From Progne subis subis (Eukaryota; Chordata; Aves; Passeriformes; Hirundinidae), in assembly GCA_022316685.1 (NCBI GenBank), contig JAKJHU010000766.1, forward strand, positions 1-64,000: a DNA stretch of 64,000 nt, read 5' to 3'. The position numbers and the translations under genes were made by a program. Positions 1 to 11,300 of this stretch are shown here, piece after piece (the first letter of the stretch is position 1; every line of letters starts with the position of its first letter). The notes under the pieces are model-generated. The model made no database searches. It was given only the letters and a program-made list of their open reading frames with translations, and was not told the DNA's origin.

Positions 1-335
1 TCCAACTTACTCCTCCTTCAGAGGACCCACACATGTCCTGCTTGTGGGAAGAGCTTGTCCAGGAGCTCTCACTTGATCAGACACCAACGGAGACACCGGT
101 AAGGGAAGACCTAAGAGTGCCTCAGGTGCGGGAAGAGCTTTGTGCACTGCTCCAACTTACTCCTCCTTCAGAGGACCCACACATGTCCTGCTTGTGGGAA
201 GAGCTTGTCCAGGAGCTCTCACTTGATCAGACACCAACGGAGACACCGGTAAGGGAAGACCTAAGAGTGCCTCAGGTGCGGGAAGAGCTTTGTGCAGTGC
301 TCCAACTTACTCCTGCTTCAGAGGACCCACAAAGG
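1..335. repeat. 150-bp tandem duplication inside the zinc-finger tail
   Basis: The start tccaacttac recurs at positions 1, 151 and 301. Two full 150-bp units are nearly identical and a third is cut off at about 335. The unit equals two finger-length modules including the stop-containing linker, so the duplication happened after the stop codons existed or spread them. Confidence 0.9.
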
Positions 336-336
336 C
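1..336 (+). pseudogene. C2H2 zinc-finger gene 3' tail with vestigial fingers
   Basis: Read from position 1, this stretch gives C2H2 finger pieces: a finger containing [18 protein letters not shown] at 34-96, stop codons TAA at 100-102 and 112-114, then a second finger ([11 protein letters not shown]) and a repeat of both. The same order (last finger, stop codon, decayed finger) occurs at the end of the zinc-finger gene near 21.6 kb, so the first TAA is probably the natural stop of an ancestral gene and the rest an untranslated vestige. Most of the gene would lie left of the window. A reading frame in another phase (33-350) stays open only because the repeat length is a multiple of three; I do not consider it a protein. 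Confidence 0.75.
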
Positions 337-1560
337 CAGAGAATTGGTGACCTACATTCCCAGCGATTCGCCCTGGAAAGACACTGGGCTGGTGGTCCTT
401 TTCTTTGGTGGTCCCTTATATTATTTTGCTGCATCTTCATCCCTTTAAACCAGACAAAACCGGGGATAAAAATCAACAAATTCATCAAAGGCATCTAAAG
501 CCTCATGTTTTACTAGTGTTTCAGGGCAATCTGGGACTCAGGGAGATATTGGGGAGGATTTGGGGGTTTGTGGAGTATTTGGTGTGGTGGTTTCCATTTC
601 TGGGCTCAAAGAGATGAGAGGGTTTGACCTGTCACCTCAAAACCACTTCATGCTAAAACTACACAATCTCACCAAAAAAATTACTTGATTGCACAGCCCC
701 TCAGGGAGGGATAGGGTTGGAAGGGGAATGGGTGAAGTAGGGTGAAAACCAGGAGGAGTAGAGGTGGGCAATGGGTGGGACAGGATGGGTGGGATGGGGT
801 TTGGGAGGTGTGAAATTGGGGAAATAGGGCTTGGGATGGCAGGGGTGGGATGGATTTAGGTTGGGATGGGGGTGATGGGGTGGGGTCTGGAATAAGACAT
901 CCAAAGTCTGGGGATGATGACGGGAAGGGGTGCCGGTTCTTAAGGGAGTTTTTGGATATTCCACTTTGCTGAAGAGATTTTGGGGTTTCCCACGTTTCTG
1001 AGGCATTTTTGGGGCACTCCCCAACTCTTGGGGGATTTCCTGAGAGCAGCTCCATGCAGCCCCATTGCAAGGGGTGGCTTGGGCATGAGCTTAGACCTGC
1101 GTCAGAGTCCATAGCCTCGGTGCTGGAGAGCAGAGAAATGATGAATGGCCCCAGACATCTCCAGTGTGTGTTAGGAGCCGGGGCAAGTTCTGTGTAGGTG
1201 GGGTGGTCACTACCCCAGCCCCAGCCACTGCAGCCTCTGGTCCAGCCCCAAAGTGGCTGCCAAGCCCCTGGCACCCCAAAAACTCCACCTGTGAGAGGGA
1301 CCAGAGCAGGTGAGGCTGTGACATGGCTGTGACACTGACATGTCTCACAGCCCCGGAGCTCATAGCAGCTGAAATGGCGCTGGATCCAAGGGTGACTGTG
1401 GATCTCTAGCTCCTTCGCTCTCTCCTCCTGACTTCCTCTTCTCAAAATCTGGAGAACTGGAAGTTGGACTGCTTAGAGTTTGCTCAGTCAGGGCATTCTG
1501 AAGTGATTTACTCTAACTCCATGTTGCTTTAAGATTTCCCGAGTATCTCATTCTCTCAAG
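337..1560. other. Noncoding stretch with G-rich run
   Basis: No gene recognised. 337-660 reads like the 3' untranslated continuation of the zinc-finger tail. 700-900 is strongly G-rich on the plus strand with many tgggatgggg-like blocks. The rest is ordinary sequence without a recognisable repeat. Open frames here are low-complexity by-products of composition. Confidence 0.4.
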
Positions 1561-2480
1561 TTTGCAACTAAAAGTTTGTTCTCCACCCTCCTGAGAAGTT
1601 TGTTGTTTTCTCCCATGCGCCGCCCGAGGGTCGAGGTACCTCAAGTCCCTTTCCAACACTGGCCAAACGAGCTTGGGGCACAGCAGCAGGAACTGCAGAG
1701 CTCAGCAAGGCCTGGCTTGGCTGGAGGAAGCAGAAAGGCCAGCCCTGAGCCCAGGCCTGGCACAGCAGGGCCTGTCCCTCACGGGTGCCTCGGGGCTGTT
1801 GGTGGGGCAGTGGGATGGGAGGGGCAGCAAGGACAAATGTCATCAAACTGCAACCCCTGCCAGCCTCCTCAGGGAGGGGCCAGGGAGGACCAAAGTGCAG
1901 CCCCTGAAAGGAAAGTTACTTCTGTGGGGCCTCCAGAGGCGCTGCCAGAGCCCAGGGGACAAAGGCCTGGTGCCTGTGGCCCTGCCAGCCCTGCCCAGCC
2001 CTTGGCCATCTGTCCTGCAGGCTGTGCCCCTGTGCGTGCTGCTCCTGTGCTGAGGAATCAGGGCTGTTTGTGGGTGATTGTTGCTCCACTCCAGCATTCA
2101 GCTGGAAAAAGCCCTTGGAAGCCAAGGCAGGAGCAGGTGGGAAGGGGCCGGCGCTGCTGCTGCTCCTGCCCGGGAGCCCCGGCTGGGCCGGGCCGGCGCC
2201 CGCTGCGCTGCGGCTCCTGCTGCTGCCAGAGCCGGGCGGGACTCGGGCACAGGGAATGGACACGGGGGGACAGCAAAGGCCTGGGCGGCTGCAGGGATGT
2301 TCGCGCTGGGGCCAGCGCCAGCACACAGCTTCAGCCGCAATGAGCCCCGAGGGAAACGCTGGGGAAAGGCTCCATTTCAGCCTTTCTTTACTCATGGCTG
2401 GGAAGGGACCAAAATGAAAGGAGAACAAGCAGGGCCCGACCCCTTCTCCTTTGGGAGGAGCCCATGCCTGACGATTTGAG
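1561..2480. other. GC-rich noncoding region resembling receptor upstream DNA
   Basis: GC-rich sequence with many ctgggctgg/gccctg words, closely alike in style to 5.9-7.2 kb (upstream of the olfactory receptor) and 11.4-12.4 kb. Several overlapping open frames on both strands reflect GC content; none shows a recognisable domain. Confidence 0.35.
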
Positions 2481-2955
2481 GGGCTGTGAGGGGCCATAAA
2501 TGGTTTATAATGGGCCATGAAGGGTTGTGAGGGGCCATGAGCATTTAGGAACTAGGAGAGGCAATGAGGGGCCATAAAAGTCTTTAAGGGACTGTGGGAG
2601 GCCAGGCATCTAATGGCACCAAGTGTTCATTGTGACACTGTGGAACCAAGGAGACTCTTTGGCAGTATGAAATCTCATGAAACCAAAAGTCCATGGAAAC
2701 ATTGCAGGGCCTCATGGAACCATGGAGACCACTATGACACTTTGTGACCCACTGGAACCGAGGGGCCATTGTGACACTACAGGCCCCTATGGAACTGAGA
2801 ACTCCTGTAACAGTGAAGGGAATCAAGGCACCATTCTGTACTTCAGGGCTTCATGAATCCAAGGTGCCATTGCGACACTGGGGAACCAAAAGAGACCATT
2901 GTGACAATGAGGGGCCTCATGGAGTTCTGGAGACCGTTATGACACTCTGAGGTTG
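2480..2955. repeat. Degenerate minisatellite, left part
   Basis: 2,480-2,590 has short units built on gaggggccat. 2,610-2,955 has imperfect units of about 60 bp built on words such as catggaacca, ggggccattgtgacac and gcctcatgga. The same units resume at about 4,200 and recur inverted at about 10.0-10.4 kb. Confidence 0.75.
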
Positions 2956-4190
2956 TATTGTTTTACATGGCCTGATTTTTGGTAGTGGGCATGGCCACAG
3001 AGTTGCCTTCTGTGAGAATCTACTGGAAGCTTCTACTGTGTCCAGCAGAGCAAATCTCTGATTGCTCTGAAGATGGACAAGCTGCTGGCACAATTAGAGT
3101 TGCTGGTAACACCTCAGTGATGACATTTAAGAAGAAAATCAAAACAGCTCACACACGGTTGTTTCCAGGGGTTGCGAGCCATCACTGCCAGGACATCCCG
3201 GCATGGCCCGTGGCAATGCTCCGCCACAGCCGCTGTCATGTGGTGCTGCCCACAGCGAGCCTTGCCTGCCTGGCTACCCCTAGCTAGCCACACCATGGGC
3301 AGAAGGGCAGGGGCAGTGGTGGCGGCTTCTCCAACTCAGTGCCCCACATGAAGAAAGGCATTAAATAGCACCAGTGCCACAGCAGCTGCATGGCTGGTAG
3401 CAGAAACATGATGAGCCATTCCCCAGGGCAGAAATTAGACAAAATCAACCTCTTGGAAGTTGTTGCAGGAATCTTTGAATTAGTGGAACTTGTTGGCAAT
3501 GGTACCTACAGGCAGCAATTATTCTTTTAGCTAGAGAAGAGGAGGAAGTGAAGACATGTAAGAGAAAACAATGTAGTGGCGCCAAGGTCAAGAGGAGGGG
3601 GAGGAGGTGCTCTAAGAGTTGGAGCTGAAATTCTTCTGCAAACTGTGGTGAGGACCATAGTGAATCAAACTGTCCCCTGTGATCCTTCAAGTCCATGAAC
3701 GATGCAGAGATCCACTCACAGCCCATGGGAAAAGTGCTCAGGCTGCAGTGGGTAGATGCCAGAGGAAACTGTGATCCAGTGAGAGACCTGAACAGAGAGA
3801 GAGGGCCTTTGCTCCCAGAGATAGAGAAAGAGGCCTTTGCTTCCAAACTAGAGCAGCCTATCCTTGAAAGACTGCAGCCTGTGGACGAGTGTCCCATGCC
3901 ACAACAGTACTGGGAAGAGTGTTTTGCCTGTGGGAGGGACTTGTGACACAACAGAAGAAAATCTCCTCTCCCTAAGCAGAGAAAGATCTTGGGTAATGAA
4001 CTGACAAAAAACCCCATTACCTGTCTCACTGTGCTATTGGTGGGAAAGAGGGAGGGGCTGGGAGACAAAAAAGTTGTTTTAAAGTCTCATTTTACTTCTC
4101 GTTATCCTCTTCTGATTATTAAATTTACTTTACACCTTTAAATTTGAACCTCTTTTTCCTTTAGTGTTTTTCTCCCAGTCCTCATCTCAA
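2956..4190 (+). mobile_element. LTR-like avian interspersed repeat (probable old solo LTR)
   Basis: This ~1.2-kb block interrupts the minisatellite. Its layout (acatggcctgatttttggta near the start, several blocks around ccatg-cagcccatgg, a purine-rich part, then tctcattttacttctcgtta near the end) resembles a long LTR-type repeat I know from bird genomes, probably ERVL-related. I cannot name the subfamily. Precise ends and a target duplication were not found. The minus-strand frame at 3,445-4,068 has no recognisable domain. Confidence 0.55.
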
Positions 4191-4640
4191 CCCATGAGTC
4201 CAAACCACAACAGAGGCTGTGTGAATCAAGGGGCTCTGCAGGGCCTTGTGGAAGCAAGGAGCAGCTGTGACACTGCAGGGCCTCATGGAAGCAGTGAGAG
4301 CATTCTGACACTCTGATTCCCCATGGAACCAAAGGGTCATTGTGACACCACAAGGCCTCATAGAACCAAGGCAACCACTGTGACACTGCCAGGTCTCATG
4401 GAACCAAGGGGCCAGTGTGACACAATCAGGCCTTGTAGAACCAAGGGGCCATTGTGACACTGCAGGAACTTACAGAGTCATGGAAATCATTGTGACACTC
4501 TGAGACCTCAAGTAACCTAAGGGCCATTGGGTTTATTTTTCATCCCCATGGAAGCAAGCAAACCATTTTGACACTGCAAGGACTCATGTTACCAAGGGGC
4601 AATTTTGATGCTGCAGGGCACCATGGATCCAAGGGAACAT
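4191..4640. repeat. Degenerate minisatellite, right part
   Basis: Continuation of the ~60-bp units (catggaaccaaggggccat, tgtgacactgc). Together with the left part it shows that the LTR-like repeat inserted into an existing array. Confidence 0.75.
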
Positions 4641-5575
4641 GGAACAGGTCTGGCTGGTTTGGCCTCCTGGGGGCTGCCTGACTGGTCCAGCTGACCCTGG
4701 CATGTTGAGGGTCACTTCTCATCTGCCCCTGAAACCCTGGAGTTGTGTGCTTTCCTTCCTGTTGGAAAGAACTGTCCTCCTCCTCCAGATGCCCATGGCC
4801 AAAATTGGGATTCAACCTCCAAATTTGATTATATCCAAGGATTGTTCCCAGGTGAAACCTGCCAGAAGAGACAGCTCTGGATGGTCTTGGCCTATTTGGG
4901 GCCACCTATTGCCTGCCTTCAAAACACTGCGGAGGCCTGCTTTTCTTGCCATGGAAAACACATCTTTCAAATCCAGGTGTGCATGGCCAAAATTGGGAAT
5001 TCACCTCTGAAATTCCATATATCAAAAGAAAGCTTCCAGATAAAAAGCTGCCAGGAATGTCCAGGTTCCCTTGGCTTCTTGAGAGCCAGCTGTCCCCTGC
5101 CTTTGAAACACTAGGGGTTCTTCCTATGGAAAAGAACTGTGCTTGTCCAGCCACCCATGGACAAAACTAGGATTTGGCCTCCCAAATTCTCTTTTAACCA
5201 AGGATTGCTACCAGACAGAAGCAGACAAGACAAACAGATCTTGCTGGCATTGGCCTCAGCCTCTCTGGGGCCACCTCTAATCAGCCTTTGAAACACTGAG
5301 GCTCTGCCCTTTCCTTCCTGTGGAGGAGAATTGTCACTCTGGTACAGGCACTCATGGCTCAAATGGAAATCCACCTCCAAACTCTCCATATATCCAAAGG
5401 TTGCTCTCAGAAAAAAAGCTGCAAGGACAAATGGTCTGGCTTGCCTTGGCCTCTGGTGAGTGCTTCTCATCTGCCTTCGAAACAATGAGGTTCTGTGGTT
5501 TCCTTCCTATAGAAAGGAACCATGCTTCTTTTCCAGGTGTCCATGGCCTCAAGCCCTTGACCACTGTATAGGGAC
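4641..5575. repeat. Satellite-like array, five ~185-bp units
   Basis: The landmark ttcctnnnggaaagaac recurs near 4,752, 4,939, 5,116, 5,310 and 5,497, giving spacings of about 177-194 bp. Each unit also carries gcccatggccaaaattggg-like and atatccaagg-like words. Diverged single monomers occur beside LTRs at 14,850-14,911 (+) and 25,816-25,880 (-). Confidence 0.8.
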
Positions 5576-7836
5576 AAAGGAGCTCTGTGCTCAGTGGAGT
5601 GGAGACTGAGGACAGGGGACAAGAGCCCTGGGAGTGCTTGAAGGGTGATTTCAGAGATGGGGGATCATTTTGACATGGCAGAAAAGAGAAAGAGAAATAA
5701 AAAAATTATTGAGAGGGCAGCTGGAGAAGTCCAGACTGGACACCAGGAGCAAGGAATTTCTCTCCCAGGGCAGGGCTGTAGTACAACACATCCCCCAGAA
5801 GGAGTCTGGAGCAGCCCAAAGCTTTGTGTGCCCAGGCAGAGGCAGGCAGGACACAGAGCTGTCAGCAAAGGAAGGGGCCAGCGAGGTGGGGCAGCCAGGG
5901 GATGACGACAGCCTGCAGGGACAGAGGCACAGGGCATGGACACCGTAGGACAGCCTGGGCTGGAGAGGGCACAGGGATGGGCAGCAGCTGAAAGGCCCTG
6001 ACAGAGCCAACTCCTGCAGCACTTGGGCCATGGCTGCTGGCCCTGGCCTGAGGCCAGGAGGGGACAAGTGACCCTTGCAGCTCTGGAGCCTCATTGCCTC
6101 CTTGTCCCTGCTCAGCAGCCTGGCAGGGGCCACCCCATGCTCCTGCCCTTGGCATTGCACATCCCCACATCCCAGTGCCCCAGGAAGAGCCCTGAGCAAT
6201 GAGGGAGGGACAGGATCTGCCTTGCCAGGGGCTGGGGCTCAGGCCTTGGCCCTTTGCATTCCTGAAACACATCCAGGTTTGCTCAGCACCCAAAGACACC
6301 TTTTCCTTGTTTGTCCTCACCAGTCGACAGTGCTTGCAGTGTTCTGCTTAACTAGAACCTGGGGACACTTTCCTAAGAGTTGTCCTCCGGGGAGCTGCTC
6401 CCAGGACTGGGGGACAAGATCTGGGTGGAAGGAGACAGCTGGTAAAGCGTGGACATGTTCTTCTTGTGTGGTGAGGATGCTGCATTGTTCAGGACTGCTC
6501 CAAGCATGACATTTAACTCCAGAACATTTCCAAGTAGATTGTGCAGGGAGCACAGACAGACAGGGGCTACATGAAATTAAAAATCCTGCTTTTTTAATCT
6601 ACTGCTCTGTGTTGCCTGGAGGGGAAATTGCACATAGATATTCATCTCTCAGTTCAGGTTGAGAAAAATAAAACAATTTTCTCTCAGATCTTAATAAACC
6701 AGGCCGTGACAGAAATCAGCAGAGGGTCCCTTGCAGGCAGCACCAGTGTCACTTTTCCAGCCTCCTCAGGGTTGCTCTGACCTTGCCATCAGAGCCTGCA
6801 GAGCCAGAGCTGCTCCTGGGCAGTGTCTGAGCTGGGAGGGCTCTGCAGGGCAGAGCTGAGCCCCCAGGGCTGGGCTGGGCTCTGGCAGCACTGGCAGGGC
6901 CCAGCCCTGGGCACAGGGAAGCAGCTGCAGGCAGGGACAGCTCCAGGCAGCAGAGCCCTGGGCAGGCAGTGGGGGGAAAGTGCCACCGAAATGTGCTGGG
7001 ATATTGAAAGTCCTCTCCAGACCAAACTATTCCGTGATTACTTTTTTTACAGATCCCTATGCCAAGACACTGCAAATGGGGTATTCCAGCTCCCTCTGCC
7101 CCAGGAGCTCTGGGCAGGGCAGGCTGGAGGCTGGGAATGAGCTGACTCTCCTCCAGCAGTGCCATGGACAGGACCCTGGGTGTGTCCTGGGGATGCCATC
7201 CAAGCTGTGAGCTGCCTCCAGGGGACACTGAGGGACAGGAGTGTCCTTGGCCAGGAGTGGGGCTGGACTCTGAGAAAGGCTGAGCCAGTTTACTCTGCTG
7301 TGGCTCCCTCTGCTCTCAGCTGTGTCAGGCTTATTTTCATGGGAACACAGGGACTGCCCTCGATCTCAGAAAGGGCAGCTGAGGACAGATGGAGCGAGAG
7401 AGCAGCTCCCCTCACCCTTCACTGAGTTACAGCCAATGCTCTTGCCTTGCACAGTTCTCTCTGATCTCCCTGGGCACAGCAGGAAACCCTCTCCAGCTGC
7501 CTTTGGCCATCACCGTTCCTTATTCCCGGCACAGGAGATGCTGCCAAGCTCCTCTGCCTCAGGAGCAGTTTGGGAGATGAAGTCCAACCCCAGGACTGGG
7601 CCCTGTCCCTGTTCCCATGACCCCAGTGCTGCAGAGCAGAGCTGACCCCTTGGTGTCCATGGGCAGAGCCCCTGCTCATCACAGCAATGGGGCAGAGCTC
7701 CAGGCATGGGGATGAAGAAGGGCTCTGAGAAAAGGAAAATTGGGTGGCACAGAGCAGCAGGGGCAGGGCTTGGAGAAGGGGCTTGGACATTACTCAGCAG
7801 TGTCTGCCCTGACTTGTCACTGTGTCCTCCTTCAAC
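5576..7836. other. GC-rich region upstream of the olfactory receptor
   Basis: No protein-coding gene recognised. The region presumably contains the receptor's promoter, 5' untranslated exon and intron. A credible splice acceptor (pyrimidine run then caacag) ends at about 7,839. Open frames here are GC-rich and domain-free. Confidence 0.4.
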
Positions 7837-7839
7837 AGG
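7822..7839 (+). promoter_or_regulatory. Probable 3' splice site before the receptor coding exon
   Basis: A pyrimidine-rich stretch followed by caacag lies about 22 bases before the receptor ATG. Many odorant receptor genes have an upstream untranslated exon joined to a single coding exon, so this is a plausible acceptor. No upstream donor was pinned down. Confidence 0.4.
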
Positions 7840-7861
7840 ACTCCATGGCCAGAGTGAAGAA

Positions 7862-8793
7862 ATGTCCAACAGCAGCTCCATCAGCCACTTCCTCCTGCTG
7901 GCACTGGCAGACACGCAGCAGCTGCAGCTCCTGCACTTCTGCCTCTTCCTGGGCATCTCCCTGGCTGCCCTCCTGGCCAACGGCCTCATCATCAGCGCCG
8001 CAGCCTGCGGCCACCTCCTGCACACGCCCATGTTCTTCTTCCTGCTCAACCTGGCCCTCACCGACCTGGGCTCCATCCTCACCACTGTCCCCAAAGCCAT
8101 GCACAATTCCCTCTGGGACACCAGGAACATCTCCTACACAGGATGTGCTGCACAGGTCTTTTCTTTCTGTTCTTCATTTCAGCAGAGCTTGCCCTCCTGA
8201 CCATCATGTGCTACGACCGCTACGTGTCCATCTGCAAACCCCTGCACTACGGGACCCTCCTGGGCAGCAGAGCTTGTGCCCACATGGCAGCAGCTGCCTG
8301 GGCCAGTGCCTTTCTCTATTCATTGCTGCACAAGGCCAATACATTTTCCTTGCCCTTGTGCCATGGCAATGGCCTGGGCCAGTTCTTCTGTGAAATCCCA
8401 CACATCCTCAAACTTGCCTGTTCACACTCTTACCTCAGGGAGCTAGGAGTTCTGGCTGTTAGTGCCTGTTTGGTATTAGGTTGTTTTGTGTTCATTGTTT
8501 TCTCTTATGTGCAGATCTTCAGGGCTGTGCTGAGGATCCCCTCTGAGAAGGGACGGCACAAAGCCTTTTCCACCTGCCTCCCTCACCTGGCTGTGGTCTC
8601 TCTGTTCATCACCACTGCAGTATTTGCCTACCTGAAGCCCACCTCCACCTCTTCCCCATCCTTGGATCTGGCCCTTTCAGTTCTGTACTCAGTGGTGCCT
8701 CCAGCCCTGAACCCCCTCATCTACAGCCTGAGGAACCAGGAGCTCAAGGCTGCAGTCTGGAGACTGATGATTAGATGGTTTCAGGAACACTAA
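7862..8793 (+). pseudogene. Olfactory receptor, OR14-like (gamma-c clade), one frameshift
   Basis: This is a seven-helix odorant receptor of the bird-expanded gamma-c/OR14-like group. ATG at 7,862 begins MSNSSSISHFLLLALADT, the usual short glycosylated N-terminus leading to helix 1. Family motifs follow: PMFFFLLNLALTDL (helix 2), MCYDRYVSICKPLHY (end of helix 3, where most receptors have MAYDRYVAIC), FSYVQIF, RHKAFSTCLPHL (helix 6) and PPALNPLIYSLRN (helix 7), ending at 8,793. Counted through both frames the length is about 310 codons, normal for the family. The frame shifts once near 8,158-8,165, where a T run appears one base short; everything downstream is open in the new frame. Either a recent pseudogene or a homopolymer error in an intact gene. 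The coding sequence is in one exon, as is typical. Confidence 0.85.
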
Positions 8794-8823
8794 ACTGCTG
8801 GTCAACTTCTTAAAATCACTTGT

Positions 8824-8829
8824 AATAAA
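8824..8829 (+). terminator. Polyadenylation signal AATAAA after the receptor
   Basis: AATAAA lies 31 bases after the receptor stop codon, followed by a T-rich stretch. Confidence 0.5.
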
Positions 8830-9254
8830 AGTAATTTTTCATACTTCTTGGTGGTTTCATTTTAGAGATCTTTGTTTTACTTCTTTAATCTTCCCAAGAA
8901 ATGTCCTTTTTTGTGCCATTTCTCATATTTTTTCTCTCCACCTTCCCAGTGGCCACAGACTGTGCCAATGAGGGGCTGCACCCTTGGTGGATTTAAATGA
9001 ACAAAATAATCTCCCAGCCAAGTTTTCTGCGGAGATGCCCCTTTTGTTCCCTTCTCTGGAGCTTTGGAACTTTCTCAATTTGCCATCTCACTCCAGAATA
9101 AGAGGTTTTATTGTTTCATATTATTCATTCTTTATACTTTTGTGCACTTTGTTTGTTAAGTAAAATAGTTTTTTCCACTTTTTTTCTGAGGAAGTTCTTT
9201 ACCAGACTGGTTGGGGGAGGGGCCATTTGGGTTTGCTACCCAAACTTCTCCCAA
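8830..9254. other. AT-rich region, nothing recognised
   Basis: AT-rich sequence between the receptor poly(A) signal and the next repeat. No gene or known repeat recognised. Confidence 0.4.
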
Positions 9255-9990
9255 ATTTGCCCTAAACCATGACAGGCTGCAAGGAGAAGCTGAGAGACCT
9301 GGGCTGCTGGACCTTCTGAAGAGGAGGCCGAGGGCTCATCCTGCAACTGCTGCAAGGGTGGTTTCAGAGAATCACAGAATCAGCAAGGTTGGAAAAGACC
9401 TTGGGCATCATCAAGTCCAACCTGTGCCCTGACACTGCCTTGTCTCCCCTGAGCCTCCTCTTCTACAGGATAAACAACCCCAGCTCCCTCAGCCGCTCCT
9501 CACAGGACTTGTGTTCCAGACCCTCACCAGCCTTCTTGCCCTTCTCTGGACACTCTCCAGCCCCTCCATGTCCTTCCTAAGCTGGGGGGCCCAGAACTGG
9601 ACACAACACTCAAGGTGCTGCCCAACGAGTGCCGAGCACAGGGGAAGAATCACTGCCCTGCTCCTGATGGCCACACTGTTCCTGATCCAGGCCAGGAGCC
9701 ATTGGCCTTCTTGGCCACCTGGGCACACTGCTGGCTCATGTCCAGCCTTTTCTCCGTCAGTCCTCATAGGTCCATTTCTCCTGGCTGCTGTCCAGCCAAT
9801 CTGTCACCAGCCTGCACCGCTTCAGGAGTTGTTGTGGCCAAAGTGCAGGACTCAGTACCTGGACTTGTTAAACCTCACATTGTTGGATTTGGCTTCCTGG
9901 ATCCAGCCTGTCAGGGCCCTGTGCACAGCCTTCCTAGCCTCCAGCAGATCAACACTCCCAGCCAACTTAGTGTCACCACGGTTCCTTGTG
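9255..9990 (-). mobile_element. CR1 LINE 3' fragment with shared flank
   Basis: 9,367-9,990 is the reverse complement of a CR1 3' end: gaatcacagaatcagcaagg and ttggaaaagacctt are the classic terminal words, followed by aagtccaacctgtgccctga and gtccagaactggacacaaca-type words. The 110 bases before it (9,255-9,365) match the flank of the CR1 pieces at 17.34-18.16 kb, so CR1 plus flank was copied as a block. Truncated; no intact ORF2. Confidence 0.8.
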
Positions 9991-10415
9991 TCCCTAGACT
10001 GTCATAGTGGTCTCCATGATTCCATGAGGCTCCCAGTGTCATAGTGTGCCTTTGGTTCCGTGGGACCCCTTGGTGTCACAAAGGCCCTTGGATCCTTGGG
10101 CCCCACAGTGTCACAATGGTGCCTTGGGCCCCCAAGACCCTGGGGTGTCACAATGGATCCTTTGTTCCATGAGGTCTGGCAGCACAGCAATGATCTCCTT
10201 GGTTCAACAGTGTCACAGTGGCCTCTGTGGTTCCACCACACTCCAGACTGTCACCGTGGACTCCTTGCTTGCATTTAGCCCCACAGTGTCACAATGGCCC
10301 CTTGGCTCTATGGTGACATATCATGCACAGTGTCACTCTGGTCCTCTTAGTGCCGCCAGGCCCTGCAGTGTCACAATGGCCCCTTGCTTCCCCAGGGCCC
10401 TGCAGTGTCACCATC
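9991..10415. repeat. Minisatellite, inverted relative to 2.6-4.6 kb
   Basis: Units such as gtgtcacaatggccccttgg and ggttccatgaggc are the reverse complement of the 2.6-4.6 kb array. About seven imperfect units, flanked on both sides by minus-strand CR1 fragments. Confidence 0.75.
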
Positions 10416-10417
10416 AT

Positions 10418-10985
10418 CAGAGAATCAAGCAGGCTGGAAAAGACCTCGGAGAGCATCAAGTCCAACCTGTGAGCCAACACCACCTTGTTAGGCAGACCAC
10501 AGGCACTGAGTGCCACATCCAGTCTTTCCTTAGACACTTCCAGGGACAATGACCCACCCACCTCCTGGCAGCCCATTCCAATGCCCAGTCACCATTTTGG
10601 GAAGAATATTTCCTAATGTCCAGCTTAAACATCCCCTGTTGCAGCTTAAGGCCGTGTCCTCTTTCCTGTCACTGTTCCCTGGGAGAAGATCCTCACCCCA
10701 TCTAGCTGCACTCCTGTCAGGGAGTTGTAGAGAGTGATGAAGCCTCCTCTGAGCCTCCTCCAGGGTAAACAACCCCAGCTCCCTCAGCTGCTCCTCACAG
10801 GACTTCTGTTAGAGACCACTCACAAGCTTTGTTGCCCTTCTCTGGACACCGTCCTGCCCCTCCATGTCCTTCCTAAACTGGAGGGTCCAGAACTGGACAC
10901 AGCACTCGAGGTGCTGCCCAACCAGTGCCAAGCATAGGGAAGAATCACTGCCCTGCTCCTGATGGCCACACCATTCCTGATCCAT
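10418..10985 (-). mobile_element. CR1 LINE 3' fragment
   Basis: Reverse-complement CR1 with gagaatcaagcaggctggaa, cattccaatgcccagtcacc and ctggacacagcactcgaggt. Diverged more than the copy at 9.4 kb. No coding capacity. Confidence 0.8.
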
Positions 10986-11009
10986 AGGAGTCACAGGGGT
11001 TGGATGAGA

Positions 11010-11300
11010 GAAATGGTGGGGAGGGGTTGGGTACAAACTCTGACTGATTGTCAGCCATGACAGGTCTTGATTTATTTTACATCTATTCAGACTGCAGAGG
11101 AAGGTGCTGGATGTCAATATCAGTTGAACATTGCTGATATCAATAGATAAAAAGGAAAAGAAAAGAGGACAAAACAGTTCTCTCTGCATTGCTTTCAATA
11201 TAGAACATTTACTTGAATAAACTTCTGAAATTTGTCTAATTGACCACAGAAGAATTGAGAACTTAAATCATTCCCAGGCATTTTTCTTGTTTGGTTGTTT
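11010..11300. repeat. Diverged copy of the palindrome's outer segment
   Basis: Words such as ctgactgattgtcag, tcttgattt, ctattcagactgcag and a cttctgaaatttgtctaattg segment align in order with 13,560-13,830 and, inverted, with 28,480-28,730. This third copy is clearly older than the other two. Confidence 0.55.

Noticed and set aside
33..350. 105-codon repeated frame at the window start
   Set aside because: The zinc-finger frame is a different phase; this one is open only because the repeat is 150 bp.
1576..2343. 255-codon and overlapping frames in GC-rich DNA
   Set aside because: Frames open on both strands at once, with no domain; expected from GC-rich composition.
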